Shown here: positions 52,318 through 59,957 of the stretch, one piece after another | Numbering within the stretch: the stretch's first letter is position 1 | How the letters are laid out: the number at the start of each line of letters is the position of its first letter | DNA from: Paenibacillus solani | GTDB taxonomy: Bacteria > Bacillota > Bacilli > Paenibacillales > Paenibacillaceae | Length of the DNA: 64,000 nt | Direction of reading: 5' to 3' | Assembly (NCBI RefSeq): GCF_001277345.1 | Contig: NZ_LIUT01000001.1 | Location: 491,323 to 555,322, forward strand | Notes under the pieces: generated by a model | Seen by the model: the letters and a program-made list of their open reading frames with translations, nothing else | Databases searched by the model: none | What the model was told of the DNA's origin: nothing | Position numbers and translations under genes: made by a program

Positions 52318-52917
52318 TTGCGGAAGAAGGGTGCGAACGGACAAGAGAGCCGGGCAAGACTTCTGATTGTCGCTGCCAGTGAATTTGCGAAGTCAGGATA
52401 TCATCAAACGAAGATCAGTACGATCGTTTCCCGGGCTGGATTGACGCAGCCGTCATTCTATTTGTATTTTGCGAGCAAAGAAGCCATTTTCAAAGAGTTG
52501 GTGGAGAAGTTCCGTTCTGAGCTTATGTTGATGATCGAGGGAAGCCGATTGGAAGGCGGAATCGAGGAGGAACATGTGACCGGACGCTTACTAGGCGTGC
52601 TTACGGGGTTATTCACCTTTCTGGCCAAGGATCCAGATCTGACACAAATCGGATTCTTTATTGGAGATGACTCCGTCATTGTAAAATCTGAAATGGCCGC
52701 CATGATTGAGCAAAATCTGAAGGAAGAGCAGCGCGACGGTTATTTTGACAGCGATTCTGATATGCATCTTGTTGCGGAAAGCTTGGTAGGTGTCATTGAA
52801 AGGCTGACATCCCAGCAGCTTCTGACCGGCAAGCGGTCTGCAGAGGATCTCGCCCGTCACGTTGTAAGTTTATTTATGCATGGTATCAGCATTTTCCCGG
52901 CTAAGAGATTAACCTGA
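52318..52917 (+). CDS. TetR-family transcriptional regulator
   Basis: This 199-residue protein has an N-terminal TetR helix-turn-helix (ESRARLLIVAASEFAKSGYHQTKISTIVSRAGLTQPSFYLYFASKEAIFKEL, about 10-60) and a helical ligand-binding domain. The start is a TTG at 52318 with GGAGG ten bases ahead. It is divergent from mqnB by 181 bases but has no obvious target transporter on its own strand. The C-terminal domain resembles the YfiR-like group by general pattern only. Ligand and regulon are unknown. Confidence 0.87.
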   Translation: MRKKGANGQESRARLLIVAASEFAKSGYHQTKISTIVSRAGLTQPSFYLYFASKEAIFKELVEKFRSELMLMIEGSRLEGGIEEEHVTGRLLGVLTGLFTFLAKDPDLTQIGFFIGDDSVIVKSEMAAMIEQNLKEEQRDGYFDSDSDMHLVAESLVGVIERLTSQQLLTGKRSAEDLARHVVSLFMHGISIFPAKRLT

Positions 52918-52931
52918 AGGTCTTTTGTTGG

Positions 52932-52966
52932 ACGGGAGAAAAAGAGGGTTTGCTCCCGTTCATTTT
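52932..52966 (+). terminator. Probable terminator of the TetR gene
   Basis: ACGGGAG (52932-52938) pairs with CTCCCGT (52953-52959) and is followed by TCATTTT. A second stem, ATGGCTGA with TCAGCCAT near 52990-53035, probably serves the convergent ABC operon. Confidence 0.55.
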
Positions 52967-53048
52967 CATATGATGCGTTAGATAGTGAGATGGCTGACCG
53001 CGGGAGAGATGTTGCTACCCATGATCAGCCATTTATTTTGCGTATCTG

Positions 53049-53777
53049 TTACATTTTGATCGTAACTCTTCGGGTTATCAGTCGAATCAGGGTCAGTGCA
53101 ATCAGGATAACGGCCAGGGAGCCTGCCAGCGAAACCGGCAGCGTGACGGAAAAGTCTGTCGTGACAGGCACCCACTCTTCCCATATGGAAGCCAGCTCGA
53201 ATTGCCACAATGCATCCATGAATCCGATCAGCACAAGGGCTGCGGCGATCCAGCCCAAGCCGCGAATCCAGCCAAACCGGTAAAATCCGGACCCGATCAT
53301 CCACCCCATCAGATAGTAGATGAAGATTTGGACGCTGTAGGAAACGAGCGTCAGCAGCCAGCTGTTGTTAAACTCTTGCAGCAACCGGGTGTTTCCCGCA
53401 TCTTGTGATGCAAACATCGAGATAATCCAATGGATCAGAGGCATGGCAACCGGAAAAGCGAGAGACAGATAGAGGGCCGCCAAGGTGGAGCCATTAAAGA
53501 AATCTCGCCGCGTAATACCGTGTCTTACATAATAGCTTAGAAAGCCATAAGCTGAAATGATGCCGATAACAAGCATAAATCCTTTGGTTGAGCGATAAGC
53601 GATGGTGAAGAAGTCCTCCTCTAACACTCCTTCCCGAACATTGACTCCGATGTTGATTCCGATGCCGAGCCCAACATAGATCAGCAGGATAATGCCCAGA
53701 AATCCCAAAGCCCAGCTGCCTTGCTTAACAAACAATTCGGTCGATACCTTGGTTATGGCCGATGACTTCTGTTTCAT
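53049..53777 (-). CDS. ABC transporter membrane subunit (unassigned family)
   Basis: This 242-residue membrane protein has six predicted helices and follows a GntR regulator and an ABC ATPase in one operon. A short basic loop HGITRRDFFNGS lies after helix 2, as in ABC-2-type permeases of YtrC/YthQ-like operons where HGISRxxFF-type motifs recur. It should be the membrane part of an exporter or of a self-protection system. The start ATG at 53777 overlaps the ATPase stop (ATGA). The substrate is unknown; related GntR-ABC operons in bacilli answer to cell-wall antibiotics, but that is not shown here. Confidence 0.75.
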   Translation of the reverse strand: MKQKSSAITKVSTELFVKQGSWALGFLGIILLIYVGLGIGINIGVNVREGVLEEDFFTIAYRSTKGFMLVIGIISAYGFLSYYVRHGITRRDFFNGSTLAALYLSLAFPVAMPLIHWIISMFASQDAGNTRLLQEFNNSWLLTLVSYSVQIFIYYLMGWMIGSGFYRFGWIRGLGWIAAALVLIGFMDALWQFELASIWEEWVPVTTDFSVTLPVSLAGSLAVILIALTLIRLITRRVTIKM

Positions 53778-54652
53778 GCGGAATATTCCTCCCCTGTCAA
53801 ATGGATAAACAAGTCCTGGAGCGAGATCGGCCCGATCTCAAGTCCTGCCCTCAACACAGCTGATAGGGCTGCCTCGCTTAGCTCCCCATAGACCATGACG
53901 GCTTTGGTGGAACCGAGTTGCTGTACATTCAGCACTTTCATGCCCTGGATGAATTCGTCTACCTTGGCCGCTGGGCCAGTAATAGATACACCTCTGGACG
54001 TAAGACTCTCATAATCGTCCTGCAGTACGACTCGGCCTTTGTGAATGATAATGACTTCCTCGAACAAATAATCCATCTCCGATACCAAGTGGGTGGACAG
54101 AATGAAGGTACGGGGATGACGCCCCTGGTCTTCCAGCAGTTCTCGATAAAAAATTTCGCGTGACGGCGCATCCATGCCGAGATAAGCTTCATCCAGAATA
54201 GTGATCGGCGAGCGGCTCGCGAGCCCGATGCAGACATTGAAAGCGGACTGCATTCCTTTGGACAGCTGCTTCAGCTGTTTGTCCAGGGGCAAATTGAATT
54301 TCCGGGCAAGATCAAGAGCATAACCTAAATCGAATTGGGGCCGGTATCTCGCAATGGATTGGATGGCTGCCTTGACCTTATCTGTCTCGTCTTTATAGTC
54401 GACATCGTAAATGAAGGAGACATGCTGCATTATTTTGGCATTTTCAAAGGGCTGCTTGCCTCCGATTGTTACCTTTCCTGAGGTGGGCTCGCGAAATGAA
54501 GCCAGGACGGACAGAAGCGAGGTTTTGCCCGCACCGTTGCGTCCGAGAAGTCCGTAGATTTTGCCGGCCGGAAGATGGAGGGAAATCTCGCGAACTGCTT
54601 CAACGCTGCCGTAAGCCACTGATATGCGATCCAACTGTACATCAAGATTCAC
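53774..54652 (-). CDS. ABC transporter ATP-binding protein of a GntR-controlled operon (YtrB-like)
   Basis: This 292-residue ATPase has Walker A GRNGAGKTS, an unusual signature LSKGMQSAF in place of LSGGQ, Walker B ITILDEAYLGMD and switch His in STHLV. The LSKGM signature and short C-terminal domain are seen in YtrB/YhcH-like ATPases. The likely start is GTG 54652, eight bases after AAGGAAG; a GTG at 54661 abuts that site. It overlaps the end of the GntR gene by 11 bases, and its own stop overlaps the permease start, so all three are tightly coupled. Confidence 0.87.
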   Translation of the reverse strand: MNLDVQLDRISVAYGSVEAVREISLHLPAGKIYGLLGRNGAGKTSLLSVLASFREPTSGKVTIGGKQPFENAKIMQHVSFIYDVDYKDETDKVKAAIQSIARYRPQFDLGYALDLARKFNLPLDKQLKQLSKGMQSAFNVCIGLASRSPITILDEAYLGMDAPSREIFYRELLEDQGRHPRTFILSTHLVSEMDYLFEEVIIIHKGRVVLQDDYESLTSRGVSITGPAAKVDEFIQGMKVLNVQQLGSTKAVMVYGELSEAALSAVLRAGLEIGPISLQDLFIHLTGEEYSA

Positions 54653-55028
54653 GGGAGTCACTTCCTTTTAACTGGGTTATGATTTGGAATAGCTCATCCA
54701 CGGACAAACCGAGTTTGTCCGCTTCTTGTACCATAGGTACTACATAATGTTCTGCGAATGCATTCTTTCGGGTCCGAAGCAGCATTGCCTTGGCTCCATC
54801 TGCTACAAACATGCCCACACCTCGCTTTTTGTAAATTAGTCCGGCATCAACCAGCAGATTAATGCCCTTTAACACCGTGATGTGATTGATTTTGTAAAAT
54901 TGGGAGAGCTGTGTCGTAGAAGGAACCTGTTCACCTTCTAGCAGTTGATCATTCACGATCTGGTCCTCGATCTTCTCCTTGATCTGGATGAACAGGGGCC
55001 TATTATCTGGATGCACGGTACCGCTCAA
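54642..55028 (-). CDS. GntR-family regulator (YtrA subfamily)
   Basis: This 128-residue regulator has an N-terminal winged helix (PLFIQIKEKIEDQIVNDQLLEGEQVPSTTQLSQFYKINHITVLKGINLLVDAGLIYKKRGVGMFV, about 10-78) and a short helical dimerisation tail. That short form is the YtrA subfamily, which represses its own operon of ABC genes. The start is a TTG at 55028 with GGCGGTG ahead. An inverted repeat in the promoter, GGTTATAT-N16-ATATAACC, is the likely operator. The inducer is unknown; B. subtilis YtrA responds to some cell-wall antibiotics. Confidence 0.87.
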   Translation of the reverse strand: MSGTVHPDNRPLFIQIKEKIEDQIVNDQLLEGEQVPSTTQLSQFYKINHITVLKGINLLVDAGLIYKKRGVGMFVADGAKAMLLRTRKNAFAEHYVVPMVQEADKLGLSVDELFQIITQLKGSDSRES

Positions 55029-55063
55029 TACGAATCACCGCCTTGCCGTCATTGTTCTGTTAA

Positions 55064-55095
55064 GGTTATATGCTTATATATATGACTATATAACC
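55064..55095. promoter_or_regulatory. Inverted repeat, probable GntR operator
   Basis: GGTTATAT (55064-55071) and ATATAACC (55088-55095) are perfect arms 16 bases apart, 36-67 bases upstream of the GntR start and inside an AT-rich promoter region. Binding there would block transcription of the GntR-ABC operon. Confidence 0.6.
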
Positions 55096-55172
55096 AAAGT
55101 GTGAACGGGATGTCAAGTATTTGGTTGGATGCCACAAATCGATCAGGACATTTCCTCCGAGGACAACAACGC

Positions 55173-55206
55173 AAAAAGGCCGCCAGAACGCTTCTGGCCG
55201 GCCTTA
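55173..55206 (-). terminator. Terminator of the cwlK-like gene
   Basis: Read on the minus strand, AAGGCCGG-CCAGAA pairs with TTCTGG-CGGCCTT, followed by TTTTTGC. It lies about 70 bases after the stop at 55278. Confidence 0.8.
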
Positions 55207-55277
55207 AACTGTCTATGGGATGTGCACATCATGATGGACATGTCGATCCAAAAAATTCTATCGTTCATAAGAACATT

Positions 55278-55862
55278 TTACTTTGCTTCTACAACGTCCA
55301 CAGGAGGAAGCTTTCCCCGTTTCAATTCCCGGATTGACAACCCGAAATCGATTTGAAGATGCGGATAATCCGGAAAGTTGGCCCAATCGCCTCCCCATTG
55401 GAAGCCTAGGTCCTTTGCAATTTCCACCACTTCCATCCAGTCCGCTTTACCGTTTCCGTTCCCGTCGTATTCCATGTCCCAAATGACGCTGCCATCCTTC
55501 AGTCTTAGTGCAAAATCAATGGCAAGTCCGTAGTTGTGCAGGGATTCTCCGGCTTTCGCATTCGTCACGATGTTACCTTTGGTGCTGCGGCCCTGATTAT
55601 AGATTCGGGTCTGCTCCTCGTGACTTCGGAATCCGTCCGTTATGATGATGGAAATCCCTTTTTTCTTAGCAAGACGGACGAGTTCATTCTTTTGCTGTAA
55701 TACATACGGGTGAAGCTGAGTAACTTCCGGTGTCTCTTTATGATCCAGATCCAAATCGAGATCGTTGATTAAGCCTGGTATAGCCGTTTGCAGCTGCATA
55801 TAAAATATGGCGAGCAACAAAGCAGCAATGAGGAATAGCGTCGTTTTTTTGCGTTTGATCAT
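55278..55862 (-). CDS. cwlK: Peptidoglycan L-alanyl-D-glutamate endopeptidase, CwlK family
   Basis: This protein of about 194 residues is an M15-family zinc peptidase (VanY/CwlK fold) that cuts the peptide stems of peptidoglycan; B. subtilis CwlK cleaves the L-Ala-D-Glu bond. A membrane helix (TTLFLIAALLLAIFYMQLQ) near the N-terminus anchors or exports it. The active-site motifs are ITDGFRSHEEQ, then GESLHNYGLAIDFAL (zinc His and Asp), WDMEYDGNGNGKADW, and YPHLQID (second zinc His). These match CwlK closely from memory. The start is unclear: ATG 55862 has only a weak AAAGA ahead; a TTG at 55934 is possible. Confidence 0.87.
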   Translation of the reverse strand: MIKRKKTTLFLIAALLLAIFYMQLQTAIPGLINDLDLDLDHKETPEVTQLHPYVLQQKNELVRLAKKKGISIIITDGFRSHEEQTRIYNQGRSTKGNIVTNAKAGESLHNYGLAIDFALRLKDGSVIWDMEYDGNGNGKADWMEVVEIAKDLGFQWGGDWANFPDYPHLQIDFGLSIRELKRGKLPPVDVVEAK

Positions 55863-56028
55863 GCGATTCTTTAGTTTACCCACTTTCCTATGATAGCTTA
55901 CTCTATTATATCGGCTAAGATTGAAGGATTCCAATACCTAAAAGGATCGCCCCAAGTATCGGCATGAATAGCAAACCTTGGTTTATCGCATTCTAATCAG
56001 AAATTCTACCTAGGAAAGAGGAATCGTG

Positions 56029-56556
56029 ATGAGCCCTATTCAGAATATGTCGGTTAGACTGAGCCAGCTATCAAACCAATTGACCATAGCAGGGCAAGAC
56101 GGGAGCATGGAGGAGCTTGGAATGATTGGGAATGAGCTTGGACAGCTTCAGACCCAGCTTGAGAATGCACAGGCTGCGGTCACGCCTGAAACTTCCTCCG
56201 CCGATCGCCAGGAGCTTGTCAATTGCAGGATGGTCCTGCATGGGATGATGGACGCGGTGCAGGATATCCGTACTGCTGCGGCAGAGCAGTACCGCCAGGT
56301 GCTGGGCGAGAACAAAACGGTGTTTGAACAGCTGGATGAGACTGTGCAGCAGAGTGAATATGCGCAAGCTTATCAACATCGTCAACTGTTCAAGCAAATG
56401 GATCAAGTCAATCAGCAGCTTCGTCAGCTGGATGGCTCGATGCTGGATGCGGGGTATCAGATGGAACGGGGACAGGTGATAGAGGATGACCTCAATGGAG
56501 CCGTAACGGCCGAAGGAATAACTTTAGGTAAAGACGACAGCGGAACCATGATGTAA
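56029..56556 (+). CDS. Predicted coiled-coil protein of unknown function
   Basis: This 175-residue acidic, Gln- and Met-rich protein is almost wholly helical. Heptad-like runs (LSQLSNQLTIAG, LGQLQTQLENAQ, HRQLFKQMDQVNQQLRQLDG) point to a coiled coil or helical bundle. There is no signal peptide, membrane helix or known motif. The ATG at 56029 has AGAGG seven bases ahead; an adjacent GTG at 56026 is less likely. It lies between cwlK (divergent) and patB (convergent) with its own terminator. I do not recognise a family. Confidence 0.7.
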   Translation: MSPIQNMSVRLSQLSNQLTIAGQDGSMEELGMIGNELGQLQTQLENAQAAVTPETSSADRQELVNCRMVLHGMMDAVQDIRTAAAEQYRQVLGENKTVFEQLDETVQQSEYAQAYQHRQLFKQMDQVNQQLRQLDGSMLDAGYQMERGQVIEDDLNGAVTAEGITLGKDDSGTMM

Positions 56557-56636
56557 GTGTTCCTGAATGAATGGGGGGGACAGGACATTAGATTCACGAG
56601 CGGTAAGGAAAGCTGTTCACAGACGGCCAGAACAAT

Positions 56637-56669
56637 AAAAGGAGCTGCGCATATAGCGCGGCTCCTTTT
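56637..56669. terminator. Terminator between the coiled-coil and patB genes
   Basis: AAAAGGAGC (56637-56645) pairs with GCTCCTTTT (56661-56669) around an inner TGCGC/GCGCG stem. It is flanked by A and T and can serve both convergent genes. Confidence 0.85.
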
Positions 56670-56677
56670 ATGTCATT

Positions 56678-57859
56678 TTAAGCTTTCCGCCATTCCTTAA
56701 TCGCTTTGTGCAGGCGGGATAATGCCTCCTGAACCGTTGCGCGTGTGCAGGCAAGGTTCATACGCATAAAGCCTTCACCTTCTTTACCAAAGGCGGCGCC
56801 GCTGTTTAATCCAAGCTTCGCTTGTTGCACCAGGAAACGGTTTAACTCTTCATGGGACAAGCCCATTCCGCGGAAATCGATCCATAACAGGTATGTTGCT
56901 TCCGGCATGACTACCTTCAGTTCGGGCAGATGTTCCTGAGCATATTCGGAAACCAGTTCCATGTTCCCGCGAATATACACGAGAAGCTCATCCAGCCATT
57001 GACTGCCTTCACGATATGCGGCCTCGGTAGCAGTAGCTCCTATGGGGGTAATCGAGCCGAGAGAATAGCGGTTTAGTATTTTACGGAATTTGCTTCGAAG
57101 CTGTATATTTGGAATGATCATGTTCGCCGTGTTCAAGCCGGCGATATTAAACGTCTTGCTCGGTGCAGTACAGATGATGGAACGCTCAGCGGCATCCTCG
57201 GATAGAGCAGCAAACGGCGTATGCGCGCCGGATTCAAACACAAGATCCGCATGAATTTCATCGGATACAACGAGCACATCGTACTCTTTGCAGAGGGAGG
57301 CTAGACGAGTCAATTCTGCCTTGCTCCATACCCGTCCCACTGGGTTATGAGGACTGCACAGAATGATCATTTTAACGTTACCAGTAGAGAAGCTCTTCTC
57401 CAAATCCTCAAAATCCATGGAGTAGTCCCCATCCTCGCTTAACAGAAGCGGATTAGGTACTAGTTCCCGGCCATGCTCCTGAACGACGCTATAGAAAGGC
57501 GGATAGACCGGCGTTTGAATGACGATCTGGTCTCCGGGCTGGGTGAATGCATCCACGATGAGGTGAAGCGCAGGGACCACGCCTGGGCAGAATTGAATCC
57601 AGTCCTGTTGGATCGTCCAGCTGTGACGTTTCTGCATCCAATCGCAAATGGCTTCCCGGTACGACTCGGTCGGAAAGGTATACCCGAATACCCCATGCTC
57701 TACCCGTTGCTGGAGTGCTTCTACAACAGCAGGAGGTGCAGCAAAATCCATATCCGCAACCCACATTGGCAGTGCATCGGTAACGCCGAAGACGGTTGGG
57801 GCATTATCCCATTTCAAGCAAGCTGTACGGTTTCGGTCAATCGCAAGATCAAAATTCAT
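56678..57859 (-). CDS. patB: PLP-dependent cystathionine beta-lyase, PatB/MalY type
   Basis: This 393-residue enzyme of the class I/II aminotransferase fold breaks the C-S bond of cystathionine or cysteine, releasing homocysteine or sulfide plus pyruvate. It has MWVADMDFA near the start, FGYT, the PLP contact region SPHNPVGRVW, SDEIHADL (Asp200 binds the pyridine N) and the PLP lysine Lys235 in SKTFNIAGL. The C-terminus has FMRMNLACTR for carboxylate binding. The length fits PatB. The ATG at 57859 lies after AGGAGG. The downstream neighbour is an AEC permease on the same strand, whose stop is 33 bases upstream of this start. Confidence 0.92.
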   Translation of the reverse strand: MNFDLAIDRNRTACLKWDNAPTVFGVTDALPMWVADMDFAAPPAVVEALQQRVEHGVFGYTFPTESYREAICDWMQKRHSWTIQQDWIQFCPGVVPALHLIVDAFTQPGDQIVIQTPVYPPFYSVVQEHGRELVPNPLLLSEDGDYSMDFEDLEKSFSTGNVKMIILCSPHNPVGRVWSKAELTRLASLCKEYDVLVVSDEIHADLVFESGAHTPFAALSEDAAERSIICTAPSKTFNIAGLNTANMIIPNIQLRSKFRKILNRYSLGSITPIGATATEAAYREGSQWLDELLVYIRGNMELVSEYAQEHLPELKVVMPEATYLLWIDFRGMGLSHEELNRFLVQQAKLGLNSGAAFGKEGEGFMRMNLACTRATVQEALSRLHKAIKEWRKA

Positions 57860-57891
57860 ATGTAAATCCTCCTAGATGAATGGTGTTAGCA

Positions 57892-58815
57892 CTATGCTAT
57901 AAATTTGGCTAATGTGATGAGGCCGGTGATTGTAATCACGTTTAGTATGGTCGATATAAGCACGGTTTGTGCAGCAAAGTCTGGCTCATTCTGATATTCT
58001 TCCGCCAAAATCGATGAATTTACTCCAACCGGCATTCCCGAGGCAATGATGAGTGCCTGAGCTGGAATACCCTTTAATCCGAGCAGCAGGACAATCACAA
58101 TGCCGATCACCGGAGCAACCAAAAGTCGCAGCAGGACGCTGAGGTATACATCGAACCGGCGCAGATTAAGCGGATATTTGATAATCTGTGCACCAAGCGT
58201 CAAGAGAGCAATCGCGACCATGGACTGGTCCGCATACGTCAAAGGCTGCGAGATAAAGACGGGAAGCGGCAAGGAGAGAGCATGCAGCACAATGCCCATG
58301 ACAAGGGCGTAGGGAACCGGCATTTTCAAGAAACCGATGATTGCCTGCTTGTATAGTCCTTGCGTCTTGGCACCCTGAATAGAAATAACTCCGTACGTGA
58401 ACGTAAGGAGGCTCTGAAAGGACATGATCAGCGCTTGCACCGAGCCGGCCATCGGGTCACCCTTAAATGCCAGGTCATTGATCGGCAGACCGTAGTTTCC
58501 TGAATTATCGAGCAAGAGGCTGTTCGTAAAAGCAGCCTTCATCCCTCGGTTAAATTTGCGCTGTTTGGCCACCAACGTGCTGATCAAGTAAAGGACGCCG
58601 ATATAGAGCGCATAGAACAGGGCTACCATGCCGAGCAGCTGCGGTGACATGCTGGACTCGTACATACTCATAAATACGGCTGCGGGAGTGATGTAATAAA
58701 AATTGATTTTGGCAAGCGTATACAGATCGAGCTTGAAGGCATATTGCATTACAATGCCAAAGCCGATCAGAACAAAGATAGGAAGTACCACTTCAAGTAT
58801 GATGTCGGCGATCAT
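57892..58815 (-). CDS. AEC-family transporter (auxin efflux carrier fold)
   Basis: This 307-residue membrane protein has about ten helices in two inverted halves and belongs to the AEC family (YfdV/MleP-like), which exports or exchanges small carboxylic acids and amino-acid-like compounds. Typical segments are TNSLLLDNSGNYGLPI in the first half and ASGMPVGVNSSILAEEY in the second, both broken-helix substrate loops. The ATG at 58815 begins the first helix (MIADIILEVVLPIFVLIGFG); the frame continues to 58971 with non-conserved sequence. It lies just upstream of patB on the same strand, so the two may be co-transcribed, perhaps for sulfur amino acid export. Confidence 0.85.
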   Translation of the reverse strand: MIADIILEVVLPIFVLIGFGIVMQYAFKLDLYTLAKINFYYITPAAVFMSMYESSMSPQLLGMVALFYALYIGVLYLISTLVAKQRKFNRGMKAAFTNSLLLDNSGNYGLPINDLAFKGDPMAGSVQALIMSFQSLLTFTYGVISIQGAKTQGLYKQAIIGFLKMPVPYALVMGIVLHALSLPLPVFISQPLTYADQSMVAIALLTLGAQIIKYPLNLRRFDVYLSVLLRLLVAPVIGIVIVLLLGLKGIPAQALIIASGMPVGVNSSILAEEYQNEPDFAAQTVLISTILNVITITGLITLAKFIA

Positions 58816-58990
58816 GCTGTTGTCATCTTCTTTCCAAGAGTGTAGCTTAAGGAGCAGGCTTTCGCTCGTATATGACGCCATGTCATTATAACATGACCAG
58901 GGATTGTTGACACTTGATTCTGTTTGGAAAAAGAATAGGGATTCCTTGGCCGGACTTCGTTTTTGGGCCACACATTCGCGTTTCGAGTAT

Positions 58991-59029
58991 AAAAAAGGAT
59001 ATCCCTTGGCCGGTGGCCAGGAATATCCC
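58991..59029 (-). terminator. Terminator of the SDR gene
   Basis: Read on the minus strand, GGGATAT with TGGCC pairs with GGCCA and ATATCC, followed by TTTTTT. It lies about 45 bases after the SDR stop at 59073. Confidence 0.8.
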
Positions 59030-59072
59030 AGATCTGAACGTTATAGCAAGACTGCGTCTAATCGACGCCTCT

Positions 59073-59792
59073 TTATTGCGGGTTGGTTGTCCAAATCCCG
59101 GCGGATTTGACAAATACGCGCTGCGGCAGCTTCAGAGCCGCCAGCACAAGCTCAGCTACGTCTTCCGGCTGCATCATCCGATCTTCGTCCCCGATCTTCA
59201 GGCCTGCGTTAACCGCGAGATCTGTATTCACCGTGCTGGGGGTCAGGGCAGTCACGCGGATGTTATGCTTGCGCACCTCCTGCAGCACAGCTTCGGTCAG
59301 TCCCATAACCGCAAACTTGGATGCGTTATAGGCCGAGCCTGTAGCGAAACCACGTTCACCGGCCGTAGAAGAAATGTTGATGATATCTCCCTTATTCTGC
59401 GCGATCATGCCAGGCAGAGCGGCACGAAGCATATGATAAGTCCCCATTAGGTTCACGTCCACAATGCGTTTCCATGCCTCCGGTTCCATCTCCAACAGAT
59501 TGCCGAACTGTGCAATCCCAGCGTTATTAATGAGAATGTCCACGGAGCCCAGCTCCATGTTTACTGCAGCATATGCCGCCTCCGCTTCGCTTTGTACGGA
59601 AACGTCAGCAATAGCCGCGACGGCCTTCACGCCGTACTGCTCGGTAACCATGGCGCTGAGCGGCTCCAGGTCCGATGCTGTACGGGCAACGAGACCCACA
59701 TGCACGCCTTCCTTAGCAAGTGCAATCGCTAATGCTCGTCCGATTCCTTTACCTGCACCCGTAATAAGGGCTGTTTTATTGGCTAGACTCAT
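59073..59792 (-). CDS. Short-chain dehydrogenase/reductase (FabG-like)
   Basis: This 239-residue NAD(P)-dependent oxidoreductase has the classical SDR motifs: cofactor loop TGAGKGIG (11-18), NNAG (89-92), catalytic Ser142 in ISSTAG, and Tyr155/Lys159 in YNASK. The Arg in VARTAS suggests a preference for NADP. The C-terminal tail differs from FabG, so the substrate is unknown; automatic annotation as 3-ketoacyl-ACP reductase would not be safe. The start ATG at 59792 has AAGGAG nine bases ahead; the frame extends to 59873 without one. It is a single-gene unit. Confidence 0.9.
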   Translation of the reverse strand: MSLANKTALITGAGKGIGRALAIALAKEGVHVGLVARTASDLEPLSAMVTEQYGVKAVAAIADVSVQSEAEAAYAAVNMELGSVDILINNAGIAQFGNLLEMEPEAWKRIVDVNLMGTYHMLRAALPGMIAQNKGDIINISSTAGERGFATGSAYNASKFAVMGLTEAVLQEVRKHNIRVTALTPSTVNTDLAVNAGLKIGDEDRMMQPEDVAELVLAALKLPQRVFVKSAGIWTTNPQ

Positions 59793-59957
59793 ATCGATCC
59801 GCTCCTTCATATTCAAATAGAGTTTCGTTGACCAGTATACCCTGTTCTTTCGGCAACCACCAAACGTCGGCAATCCTATGGAAAGGATTTTGTTATAATC
59901 GAGACTGAGAGACTTGCAAACCGAAGTGAATTTTTTCTGGAAGCGGAGGATTTATCT

